This document shows positions 53,000 to 60,809 of a stretch of 64,000 nt of DNA, one piece after another. The notes beneath the pieces were generated by a model. That model was not told the origin of the DNA and ran no database searches. It saw only the letters and a list, made by a program, of their open reading frames with translations. Within the stretch, counting starts at the first letter, position 1. Each line of letters begins with the position of its first letter. Position numbers and translations under genes: made by a program. This DNA comes from Chloroflexota bacterium (GTDB lineage Bacteria > Chloroflexota > Anaerolineae > Aggregatilineales > Phototrophicaceae): the NCBI GenBank assembly GCA_026707745.1, contig JAPOWG010000036.1:62001-126000 (forward strand). Direction: 5' to 3'.

Positions 53000-53566
53000 A
53001 TGCAATTTACAGACAAAGCTGTACGCCAGATGGTGCGTCAATTGGTCAAGGGCTATCATGAGTACAAATGGCCTGAGGCGATTTTCTATCTCCAATACGA
53101 GAATCGTGAATGGTTGCTTACACCAAATGAGCATCCTGACCATGTATCCAATCCGCTTGAAGAAATGTTTAGAGAGTATCTTGGAAATGGAAGGGACACT
53201 TCCGACAGTTCATTCCATGATTTGTTGCAAGTTTGTCGGCACAAGCTGCTTGATCACGGATATATTTCGTTCGTAGACGACAAAGTTAGTCGATATTCTT
53301 CACAACGCAAAGGCAAGGGGAAACTTAACACTGACGGTCGCTTTGAATTCGAGTTGCCCCGTCCTACCTATTATGGGGCTAGCTTATCTTTGACCGCAAA
53401 AGCGTTTGACATTCCATCTGAGAGACAAATACTGTTCAACAAACTGACAAAGATTGCGGCTGCGCTTGCCGCGTTTGTTGTGTCTCTGAATCAACTTCGC
53501 GAGTTGTTCAGTAACATTGATATTCAAGTTTTGCTGGACTCTGTACGGTCTATACTCCCGTCCTAA
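53000..53566 (+). CDS. Hypothetical protein with C-terminal hydrophobic helix
   Basis: 188 aa. Start MQFTDKAVRQMVRQLVKGYH with a DNA/nucleotide-like acid-rich first half (HDLLQVCRHKLLDHGYISFV), then a hydrophobic stretch LTKIAAALAAFVVSLNQLRE. No recognised family. Lower GC than the core genes, in the accessory zone. A terminator follows directly. Confidence 0.55.
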   Translation: MQFTDKAVRQMVRQLVKGYHEYKWPEAIFYLQYENREWLLTPNEHPDHVSNPLEEMFREYLGNGRDTSDSSFHDLLQVCRHKLLDHGYISFVDDKVSRYSSQRKGKGKLNTDGRFEFELPRPTYYGASLSLTAKAFDIPSERQILFNKLTKIAAALAAFVVSLNQLRELFSNIDIQVLLDSVRSILPS

Positions 53567-53601
53567 CCCCATCCCTGAAACGCAAGGGACGGGGCTTTTT
53601 T
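53567..53601 (+). terminator. Rho-independent terminator after the 188-aa gene
   Basis: CCCCATCCCT-GAAACGCA-AGGGACGGGG (one mismatch) followed by six T. It starts right after the stop codon. Confidence 0.8.
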
Positions 53602-53625
53602 GTGTGCCTTCTACGCCTCTGTGGC

Positions 53626-53705
53626 CTAATCCAACCCCTCCCGCGCGCCAGCAAACACGGACTTCACAGTTTCCCGATCCCCCCGCAAACAACAGATACG
53701 CAGAC
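53626..53705 (-). pseudogene. Frameshifted remnant of a phage portal 3' end, copy 1
   Basis: On the minus strand it encodes LLFAG, then after a +1 G in a run of six G the match continues as DRETVKSVFAGAREGLD and a stop. This equals the C-terminal end of the full portal gene (LLFARDRESVKSVFSGAREG) about 0.9 kb away. It is too short and broken to be a gene. Confidence 0.75.
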
Positions 53706-53803
53706 AACAGCGAATTTGGAAAAGCGAACGTATGTTTGACTTGAGTTGGAATCTCAGCTAGAATCGGACAAACGTTGCACTAGACATTCAGGAAGAAACT
53801 GCA

Positions 53804-54016
53804 ATGGCACGGGAGATCACGAACGATACGCTACAACAACAGCCTCCACAATTAGGTGAAAGGGTTGCAAGATTGGAAGGCGCTTATCCTCACCTGGCAA
53901 CAAAAGAGGACTTGCAAGCGATGCAAGCCACGCTGATTAAGTGGATCGTCGGCACGGGCATCGCAATTCTCATCGCGATAATCGCTGTGTTGCAATGGTT
54001 TTTTCCCGTGCCGTGA
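53804..54016 (+). CDS. Small tail-anchored coiled-coil protein, 70 aa
   Basis: MAREITNDTLQQQPPQLGER is followed by VARLEGAYPHLATKEDLQAM, a short coil, then a single C-terminal membrane helix WIVGTGIAILIAIIAVLQWF. It is the intact relative of the broken copy at 52807 and shares the ATKxDL motif with the larger coiled-coil protein at 49658. No function known. Confidence 0.65.
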   Translation: MAREITNDTLQQQPPQLGERVARLEGAYPHLATKEDLQAMQATLIKWIVGTGIAILIAIIAVLQWFFPVP

Positions 54017-54076
54017 GAGTCAATATCCGCTTAAGGACAACATTGGAAAGCGTAGATTCTCCTAGTCTGCGGTGAA

Positions 54077-54183
54077 TTAAATCACCTCCCGCGCGCCAGA
54101 AAATACGGACTTCACCGCCTCTCGATCCCCCGCGAAGAGCAGGCCGGCGCTGACCTCGAAGGCCAGTTCGTCCGGTACGGCAT
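54077..54183 (-). pseudogene. Remnant of a phage portal 3' end, copy 2
   Basis: In frame on the minus strand: VPDELAFEVSAGLLFAGDRE and AVKSVFSGAREVI then a stop. This is 33 residues nearly identical to the C-terminus of the intact portal protein (stop at 54523). There is no start and the rest of the gene is absent. Confidence 0.8.
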
Positions 54184-54196
54184 TGCCCCCACCCCA

Positions 54197-54232
54197 AGCC
54201 CCTCTCCCAAAATGGGAGAGGGGCTTATTTTT
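54197..54232 (+). terminator. GC hairpin with T-rich tail
   Basis: AGCCCCTCTCCC-AAAAT-GGGAGAGGGGCT followed by TATTTTT. No gene ends directly upstream on this strand, so it is more a repeated element (see 49476) than a dedicated terminator. Confidence 0.6.
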
Positions 54233-54522
54233 GCGCGAGTTCGTGCGCTCCAGCTCTTCTTCTCCCTTTATGGTTTGAGGTGCGGACAGCTTTTCATCTA
54301 GCTTGATATCGCCAATAGATCTGTATTTTTGTGGCTATTTTCGGGCGACCTGATAGGTCGCCCCTACCGCCGACTATTATTTTGGAATTGCATAACTTTG
54401 TTGATCCTACTGAGATGAAAGAAGGCAGGGTGCAGCCCGCCTGTGAAGCGTTGTGCGAGATTCGTGAATCGCTAACCTAGTGAGAGGAACGGGCGGCACA
54501 GCGTGCCGCCCCTACAGCGCCC
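54233..54522. other. Non-coding stretch with REP-like palindromes
   Basis: No gene is supported. GGGCGACCT-GAT-AGGTCGCCC at 54343-54363 and GGGCGGCAC-AGC-GTGCCGCCC at 54491-54511 are each followed by CCTAC or CTAC, a repeated-element pattern. A relict of the portal tail lies just upstream. Confidence 0.55.
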
Positions 54523-55977
54523 TTAGTTCAACCCCTCGCGCGCCCCAGAAAACACGGACTTCACACTCTCCCGATCCCGCGCAAACAACAGACCCGCGCT
54601 GACTTCGAAGGCCAGTTCGTCCGGCACAGCTTGGACCTCGAAGGGTCGGGTCTGGTCGGGTTTGTCGAGGCGATTCAGGGCGAAGCGCTCCCATTGCGCC
54701 AGTTCGTCCAGGGCGGACTTGGCGGCTGGGTCGATCACGGCGGCCGCTGGGTCGGCCTCCAGGCGCCCTTCCTTTGTGGGATTGTGGGGATGGAGGCGGA
54801 CCGGGCCATCGCCCCAGGGTACAGGCGGCAACTGGAAATACGCAGCCCGCATTTCATTGATGCTCAAAAGCGGGTAGGCTGTCCGGATCTCCGCCAGGCG
54901 GGCCTCGGTATCGGTGGGACGGATGTCGTCGTATTCAGCGATTAGGTCGGCGCCGTAAAAGGGCAGGAGTTCGCCCGTGATCTTCTGGGCGACGCGCACC
55001 AGCTTGGGCCAGAGGGTACGCTCGATGAAGAGACGCTCGGCGACCTTGGCGTTGGCTTCGGTGGCGTTCTCGCTGACCAGGGCGACCGGGATGCCGAAGA
55101 TATTGAGTATCTCGTCGCGCTGGGCGCGGCGTCCCTGCAGGAAATCGAGATCGCTGTGGCTCAAGCCGATGTTCTGCCACTCCATCGACCCGCCGCGCAG
55201 GAAGGCGGTCTTGCGCGCTGTGCCGCCGTAGTTGTTGCGCCACTCACGCTTGATGCGCTCGTAGTCGGTATCGGAGACGAACTCCTGGATATTGACGATG
55301 CCGGCCGGTACGCCGTTGTCCACGCCGAAGGTGTTGCGATTCCAGTCGGCCATGTGCTTGTCGCTGAGTACGGCGGCGCGCGCCGATGAGACGGGCGACA
55401 AGCCGTAGTAGTCGTTGCTCGGGTGCCAGCGGCGGAAATGGATGACTTCCAGGGCGTCCAGAGGGATCATCTGGCCGTCGATGGCGTAGAGATAACCGCG
55501 CACGACGGTCTGTTTGTCCGGCACGACAGTCATGCGGTCGGGACGCAGCGCCCAAATTTCGCGCGGTTGGCCGCCGGCGTCGCCGGCCAGGAACCAGTAG
55601 GCGTTGCCGTGCAATTCCAGCGAGCCCAGCGTCTGCTCGAACAATTCGAAGCGGCTGGTCACGGGATTGGGATTGCCGAGCAATTGCTCCAGCGGATGAT
55701 TCTCGATGCCGACGCGCTTTTCGCCCGCCAGCCGATAGACCTTGAGCGGGGCCAGGGCGCCGGCTTCCGCGATGCGGTTGATGGCGATGTAGACCCAGGG
55801 CGACTGCTCGTAAAGTCGCGCCGAGTGGACATCGACCGGCGGACCTGAACTGAAGCTATTGCGCCATGCTACGCTTTCGATATGCGGCGCGCCCGGGCGC
55901 AGACGCTTGCGGCGCGCTTTGAAGAGATCACTCAGCCAATTGAAGACGATTCGCTCCTTTGATGTCTTTTCGCACAA
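54523..55977 (-). CDS. Phage portal protein (HK97-type)
   Basis: 484 aa. Landmarks: SPWVYIAINRIAEAGALAPL, the NHPLEQLLGNPNPVTSRFEL region, LELHGNAYWFLAGDAGGQPR, IWALRPDRMTVV, EVIHFRRWHPSNDYYGLSPV, FGIPVALVSENATEANAK and LWPKLVRVAQKITGELLPFY. Portal proteins form the dodecameric ring through which DNA enters the capsid, and dock the terminase. No terminase, capsid, protease or tail gene is next to it, and composition matches the host, so it is an isolated survivor of a prophage or gene-transfer-like element. Two broken copies of its 3' end lie downstream. A short palindromic repeat follows its start. Confidence 0.9.
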   Translation of the reverse strand: MCEKTSKERIVFNWLSDLFKARRKRLRPGAPHIESVAWRNSFSSGPPVDVHSARLYEQSPWVYIAINRIAEAGALAPLKVYRLAGEKRVGIENHPLEQLLGNPNPVTSRFELFEQTLGSLELHGNAYWFLAGDAGGQPREIWALRPDRMTVVPDKQTVVRGYLYAIDGQMIPLDALEVIHFRRWHPSNDYYGLSPVSSARAAVLSDKHMADWNRNTFGVDNGVPAGIVNIQEFVSDTDYERIKREWRNNYGGTARKTAFLRGGSMEWQNIGLSHSDLDFLQGRRAQRDEILNIFGIPVALVSENATEANAKVAERLFIERTLWPKLVRVAQKITGELLPFYGADLIAEYDDIRPTDTEARLAEIRTAYPLLSINEMRAAYFQLPPVPWGDGPVRLHPHNPTKEGRLEADPAAAVIDPAAKSALDELAQWERFALNRLDKPDQTRPFEVQAVPDELAFEVSAGLLFARDRESVKSVFSGAREGLN

Positions 55978-56002
55978 GCTAGCACAAAGCGCGGATCAAA
56001 GG

Positions 56003-56018
56003 GCGACTATTTAGTCGC
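56003..56018. repeat. Palindromic repeat GCGACTAWWTRGTCGCGTTT, copy 3
   Basis: GCGAC-TATTTA-GTCGC followed by GTTTC, matching copies at 30802 and 50420. It lies in the promoter region upstream of the portal gene, between it and the FHA gene. Confidence 0.6.
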
Positions 56019-56091
56019 GTTTCAATGAAATTCGGAAATTCGATTTGATACAGTTATGGGCTCTGGGCGGCTAGTGAGAGAATGACGAGGT

Positions 56092-56892
56092 TTAGCAATA
56101 GCCGAAGGCAGCCACAATCTGCGTGATCACCGGCGTATCGCACCAGAGGTTGAGCGTGTCGATCAGCAGCAAGCCGATGAAACCGAAACAGACGAAGGCC
56201 AGCACGAAAAAGACAAAACAGCCCAAGACCAGCCATTGCGAGGACCCGCCTTCATCGTCCCGCGCTTTATAGGGGTCGTAGTCGTAACCCGGGTACTGTT
56301 GCGGCGGAGGGGGAATCTGGTAGCCGGCGGGGGGTTGGCCATAATAAGCCGGCTGCTGCATCTGCGGCGGTCCCTCGGGATAGGCGATGGGCGGCGCCGG
56401 CGTCGATTCACCGACCGGGGGCAAATAGGGATCGGCCAGCGGTTGTTGCCCGCCGAAAGCGGCGGCCGGGGGACCGTAGGAGGCTTCCGCCGGGGGCGCT
56501 TCCACAGGCGGCGGCGACAGCGGTCCGGGCGTCGGGATGGCGCCGCTGGGCGGGGGAGCTGCCGCGGCGGGCATCTGTTGGCCGCGCTGGATCTCAAATG
56601 CGAGGGTGACCGTTTCGCCCAGGCCGACCATATCTCCGTTTTGCAGGGTCGTCACGCCGGAAACGCGCTTGCCGTTGACGAAAGTGCCATTGGTCGAGCC
56701 CAGATCTTCCACGGTGACGGTGTCGGTAGAACGTTGCAAGCGCAGATGATGACGGCTGGTTTCACGGTCGTTGATGACGATGTCATTGGTGATATCGCGC
56801 CCCAACGTGGTCAGATCCTTGGAGATTTCGTAAGTTTGATTGGGCTGCGGACCCCGCCTAACCACCAAACGGAAGCTGTTTGGCTGCTGCAT
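56092..56892 (-). CDS. FHA-domain protein with Pro-rich linker and C-terminal membrane segment
   Basis: 266 aa from the second ATG at 56892, five bases from GGAGG (the first ATG at 56895 is too close). The FHA domain (about 10-100) has the phosphopeptide-binding loops LGRDITNDIVINDRETSRHH and DLGSTNGTFVNGKRV. A Pro/Ala/Tyr-rich linker (100-210) follows, then one or two hydrophobic segments near the C-terminus (FVFFVLAFVCFGFIGLLLID), so it is membrane-tethered with the FHA head in the cytoplasm. Likely a phospho-signalling adaptor. It is divergent from no close partner; M23 peptidase lies upstream on the same strand. Confidence 0.88.
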   Translation of the reverse strand: MQQPNSFRLVVRRGPQPNQTYEISKDLTTLGRDITNDIVINDRETSRHHLRLQRSTDTVTVEDLGSTNGTFVNGKRVSGVTTLQNGDMVGLGETVTLAFEIQRGQQMPAAAAPPPSGAIPTPGPLSPPPVEAPPAEASYGPPAAAFGGQQPLADPYLPPVGESTPAPPIAYPEGPPQMQQPAYYGQPPAGYQIPPPPQQYPGYDYDPYKARDDEGGSSQWLVLGCFVFFVLAFVCFGFIGLLLIDTLNLWCDTPVITQIVAAFGYC

Positions 56893-57056
56893 CATATCCT
56901 CCTGCGCGCATCGTCGGGCCGTCGCGAGACCTGGGTGCGCGTCTCTTTGCGGAAGCGCTGCTCGAGAACGGGAAGACGACGTCGTGCACTGGCACGCTTG
57001 TCCCTGCATTATACATGGTTTTGTTTATTTGGTAGAAATTTGCCCGCGCATTTGAG

Positions 57057-58007
57057 TCAGGAGCGGAAGGGATCGCGCCAGGACGGCAGCCACAGCGCAA
57101 CAATATCCAATCCATTCAGCCAAAGTCCTTCGACGATCAGCTCCCAGTGCAAATGCGGCCCGCTGCTGCGCCCGCTATTGCCGCTGAGGCCGATGATTTG
57201 CCCGGCGTCGACCGCTTGTCCCTGGGTCACATTGGTCCCCGACAAATGGGCATAAAGCGTGTATACGCCGACTCCGTGGTCAATCACAACGACGTCGCCG
57301 CGGATTTCCAGCGGAGCGGCGAAGGCCACCCTGCCGGCGGCCATTGCATGTACCGGCGTAGCGTTGGGCGCCCGCTGATCCCAACCAGTGTGACGGGTTT
57401 TGACGCCATCGTTCAATTCGCGGAAGGCGCCGAAGGGGGAAGTTGTCTCGCTTTCCAGCGGCAGGCCGAAGCCACCAGCGTCCCACAAAGGCTCCGGTCC
57501 CGACTCTCTGGTGATTTCGTCCAGGCGCGCGAATTCAGCGGCTTCTATCGCTGGATCGACCAGGTAGGCGCGATCGGCGGGGAGATTGAATTCCTGCAAG
57601 ATAAAGCGCCCCGAATCGACGCGGATGTCACGCGTGAAGCTGATTTCTTCCAGGCCGCGGTCAGCCGTTACGGTTAGTTGACGCAGGCCCGGCGAAGCGT
57701 TCATATCAACAATCAGGAGCGCGTACCAGGCGTCGTCCTCGACCTGGAAGAATGGCCGCACTCTACCGAGAAAGTCCAGGCGCGGGTCCTCGATGCCGTC
57801 GCCCGCAAGGCGCAACAAACCGAGGCCGCCTTGCTTGAGTGAAGAAAAGTAGAGTTCCAAACGCGTCCCCGACTCGATCATCACTGCCGTGGGCATCGGA
57901 CGCGGCGCCAGTTGCAAAACAATATCAATGCTGTCTTGAGCCCTTGCGGGGATCAAACTCAGCGCGAGCATCAGGCAGGTTAGAAACAGGCGAGCGGACC
58001 GCGACAT
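57057..58007 (-). CDS. Secreted M23-family metallopeptidase
   Basis: 316 aa from the ATG at 58007. Signal peptide (residues 1-21, ending IPARAQD). N-terminal beta domain (25-150), then the LytM/M23 domain: HTGWDQRAPNATPVHAMAAG with the first metal His and Asp, VVVIDHGVGVYTLYAHLSG and GNSGRSSGPHLHWELIVEG with the HxH pair. It should cleave peptidoglycan cross-links or act as an activator outside the cell. Start chosen because the upstream extension lacks a signal peptide. A repeat copy lies 94 bases upstream. Confidence 0.9.
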   Translation of the reverse strand: MSRSARLFLTCLMLALSLIPARAQDSIDIVLQLAPRPMPTAVMIESGTRLELYFSSLKQGGLGLLRLAGDGIEDPRLDFLGRVRPFFQVEDDAWYALLIVDMNASPGLRQLTVTADRGLEEISFTRDIRVDSGRFILQEFNLPADRAYLVDPAIEAAEFARLDEITRESGPEPLWDAGGFGLPLESETTSPFGAFRELNDGVKTRHTGWDQRAPNATPVHAMAAGRVAFAAPLEIRGDVVVIDHGVGVYTLYAHLSGTNVTQGQAVDAGQIIGLSGNSGRSSGPHLHWELIVEGLWLNGLDIVALWLPSWRDPFRS

Positions 58008-58100
58008 TGGCACTTCAAATGTGGCTGACGAATGGATCGCCGCGCCATGATAGTGGCATTCCCAATTTGGTAACAGGATCAACCTGATAGAAATGGCAAA

Positions 58101-58187
58101 GCCGCTCGGCGCGTAACCGGCGAATTTGGGCTACCGCGCTCACAGAAAATAATAAACCTGCTCGGCTACCGCAGATCACGGTTTATT
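58101..58187 (+). repeat. Dispersed intergenic repeat, copy E
   Basis: Core CTCGGCGCGTAACCGGCG, then CCGCGCTCACAGAAAATAAT and a hairpin with stems AATAAACC (58151-58158) and GGTTTATT (58180-58187). Lies between the M23 and DinB genes. Confidence 0.75.
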
Positions 58188-58210
58188 AGAGGAAGAGACA
58201 ACTCGCGGGG

Positions 58211-58720
58211 TTAGTCGGGAGGCTGACCCTGGCTGGCCGCGCGCATCTCGGCCAGATGCAATCGTTCATGGGCGCTACAGGCGTGGATGGCGCCCACCAG
58301 GTTGTAGTCCAGGAAAAAAGGATTGCTGAACGCGATCTCGGTTTTATCGATGGGGAAGGCGATAACGAGAGCGCGCAGTTGGTCTCTTGCGCGCTGCCAT
58401 TCCGCCAGAAGTTGCTGCCAACTTTCCCCGGCGCGCTCTGCGCGCCGCAATTCGTACAATTCATTGACCGTCCCGCGTCCGCGCAGGTCGACGCTGAAGG
58501 GCTTCTCGTCCATTGCATGCTGCAATGCAGCGACCATGTCGCTTTCAAGCGCGGTCAAATGGATGATCAGGTCGCTTACGGTCCAACCGGAGCCAGCGTG
58601 GACTGGCAGATCCGGCGGCAGTCGCTCAACCAGCGCGCGGGACTTGGCGCGCCCTTGATCCAGAGTGGCTATCAGATCGGCCTTGATGCGAGGCAAATTA
58701 TTCACTGCAGGTCTCCGCAT
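58211..58720 (-). CDS. DinB-family protein
   Basis: 169 aa. Helix 1 VNNLPRIKADLIATLDQGRA, the conserved HAGSGWTVSDLIIHLTALES (His for the metal), a middle helix RAGESWQQLLAEWQRARDQL and IHACSAHERLHLAEM with the second His pair. This four-helix, three-His arrangement is the DinB/MDMPI type. Function unknown. Only distant similarity to the DinB-like protein at 6671. Confidence 0.85.
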   Translation of the reverse strand: MRRPAVNNLPRIKADLIATLDQGRAKSRALVERLPPDLPVHAGSGWTVSDLIIHLTALESDMVAALQHAMDEKPFSVDLRGRGTVNELYELRRAERAGESWQQLLAEWQRARDQLRALVIAFPIDKTEIAFSNPFFLDYNLVGAIHACSAHERLHLAEMRAASQGQPPD

Positions 58721-58939
58721 TCGGCTCTGGCATCGTGACCAGGTATAGATAACAACACTTTAGCGCCTGAAAGTGGCGAAATCGCTGAGAAATTCGGAGA
58801 TAGATAGCGCTTCCGCGTTTTTATCCGCCCGCTCAAATGCAGTAGGTCGACGGTCGCGCGAAGAAGAGGATGCCGCATAGAGATCGCGCTTCAAAGTGTT
58901 ATACTTGAAGGATTCGATTTCAGGAAAAGGACAAAATCC

Positions 58940-60082
58940 ATGAGGGCTGAGGCCAACCGACGAATCCTGGCTTACTTGCGCGAACACGCAGACGACATGC
59001 TCGCTGACTTGATCAAGCTGATCGACCTGGAATCCCCCACCCTGGACAAAGCGTCGGTGGACGCGCTGGGCGCTGTCCTGGCGGATGAGTTGCGCGGATT
59101 GGGCGCGGCGGTCGAGGTCATTCCCAAGGGAGAGGTTGGCGATGTCGTGCGCGCCCGTTGGAACGCCGGTCCCGGGGGCGTGGTCATCCTCAGCCACATG
59201 GACACGGTTTGGGCGGTGGGCACGGTGGCGGACCGGCCGACGCGCGTTGAGGGCAACCGCATCTACGGCGTCGGCGCCATGGATATGAAAGGCGGGATCG
59301 TCATCGCGTTGTGGGCCTTGCGCGCGCTGCGCGAGCTGAGCCTCTTCCCCGCCCAGCCTATCAGCTATATGCTCAACTCGGACGAGGAAACCGGCAGTCT
59401 GCATTCGGCCCTCGAAATTGAAAGTGAAGCGCTGTCGCACGATGTCGTCTTCGTCACCGAACCGCCACAGGACGGCAAATACAAAACCGAGCGCAAGGGC
59501 GTCAGCCATTACAATATCACCGCCAAGGGACGCGCGGCGCATGCCGGCGCCGACCACGCGCGTGGCATCAACGCGATTGAAGAGATGGCGCATCAGATCC
59601 TGGCCGTGCAAGCGATGACGGACTATGCAATAGGGACAACCGCCAATGTCGGCGTCATCAAAGGCGGGACGCGCGGCAACGTGGTCCCGGCGGAAGCGAG
59701 CATCGAGATCAACGTGCGTGCGCGGACCCGCGCCAATGCAAAGGCCATCCACGAGCAGATCATGAGCTTGCGGGCGATTCATCCCGAAGCCGAGTTGGTC
59801 ATTGAAGGCGGGATCGGCGTGCCGCCGATGGAACGGACGCCGGAGATCGCCGCGCTCTTCAAGCGGGCGCAAGGTTTAGCTGCGGACATGGGAATCGAGA
59901 TCGACGAGGGCAGCACGGGCGGCGGCTCCGACGGCAACAAGACAGCCGCCTTGGGCGTACCGACGCTCGACGGCATGGGCATCGTCGGCGACGGCGGCCA
60001 TGCCATCACCGAATACGGCGAGATCGACTCCATGCCGGAGCGCGCGGCGATCATGGCGGCGATGCTGCGGGAAGAACTGTAA
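58940..60082 (+). CDS. M20-family metallopeptidase (CPG2/ArgE-like)
   Basis: 380 aa. AAAAGGA precedes the ATG. Metal ligands: His87 and Asp89 in ILSHMDTVWAVG, Asp115 in GVGAMDMKGGIVIALWALR, the catalytic Glu and metal Glu in LNSDEETGSLHSA (around 149-150), then the dimerisation domain KGRAAHAGADHARGINAIEE and C-terminal GMGIVGDGGHAITEYGEID with the last His. It should hydrolyse an amide, peptide or carbamoyl bond on an amino acid derivative. The SDR gene follows 24 bases later. Confidence 0.92.
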   Translation: MRAEANRRILAYLREHADDMLADLIKLIDLESPTLDKASVDALGAVLADELRGLGAAVEVIPKGEVGDVVRARWNAGPGGVVILSHMDTVWAVGTVADRPTRVEGNRIYGVGAMDMKGGIVIALWALRALRELSLFPAQPISYMLNSDEETGSLHSALEIESEALSHDVVFVTEPPQDGKYKTERKGVSHYNITAKGRAAHAGADHARGINAIEEMAHQILAVQAMTDYAIGTTANVGVIKGGTRGNVVPAEASIEINVRARTRANAKAIHEQIMSLRAIHPEAELVIEGGIGVPPMERTPEIAALFKRAQGLAADMGIEIDEGSTGGGSDGNKTAALGVPTLDGMGIVGDGGHAITEYGEIDSMPERAAIMAAMLREEL

Positions 60083-60106
60083 ATTTATAATCTGGAGAAC
60101 GATATC

Positions 60107-60796
60107 ATGTCAGCTATTGCCCTGGTCACGGGCGCCAACCGCGGGATCGGCAAAGAGGTTTGCCGGCAATTGGCGGGGCGCGGCATACTGGTTTTATTGA
60201 CAGCGCGAGATCTGACAAGAGCGCAGGCCGCCTGCCAGGAAATTGGGGCGGACAATATCCACCCAATGCAACTGGATGTCACCGACGACGCCAGCCTCCA
60301 AAGACTGCGCGTTGAGATTGAAGCTGAGTACGAGCGCCTGGATGTGCTGGTTAACAACGCCGCGATTCATTACGATCATTGGCAGAAAACGCTTGAAGCG
60401 GATTTCAATATCGTCAGCGAAGCCATCAATACCAATCTGTACGGACCCTGGCGGATGGCAAAAGCCTTGGCGCCGCTTTTGAAGAAAAGCGCGGGGCCGC
60501 GCATCGTCAATGTCAGCAGTGGTTCCGGGGCGCTTTCGACAATGGGCGCGGGACCCCCGGCCTACAATGTCAGCAAGACAGCCCTGAATGCCCTGACGCG
60601 CATGCTGGCGGCGGAAATGGCGGTGGACGGCGTCTTGGTGAACGCCATATGCCCGGGCTGGGTCGCGACCGAGATGGGTGGCGAGGGCGGCCGACCGATC
60701 CCCGATGGCGCAGCCGGCATCGTTTGGGCGGCGACCTTGCCCGATGACGGGCCGACCGGCGGTTTCTTCCGCGATCAGCAGCCGCTGGAATGGTGA
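60107..60796 (+). CDS. Short-chain dehydrogenase/reductase (SDR)
   Basis: 229 aa. GGAGAA upstream. Rossmann motif VTGANRGIG (residues 7-15), NNAAIH, catalytic Ser138 in VNVSSGSG and Tyr153/Lys157 in PAYNVSKTALNALTRML. The N-terminal TGxxxGIG with Arg12 favours NADP+. It lies 24 bases after the M20 gene and 14 bases before the SWIM gene, probably one operon. Confidence 0.92.
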   Translation: MSAIALVTGANRGIGKEVCRQLAGRGILVLLTARDLTRAQAACQEIGADNIHPMQLDVTDDASLQRLRVEIEAEYERLDVLVNNAAIHYDHWQKTLEADFNIVSEAINTNLYGPWRMAKALAPLLKKSAGPRIVNVSSGSGALSTMGAGPPAYNVSKTALNALTRMLAAEMAVDGVLVNAICPGWVATEMGGEGGRPIPDGAAGIVWAATLPDDGPTGGFFRDQQPLEW

Positions 60797-60809
60797 GAAA
60801 AACGGCGTC

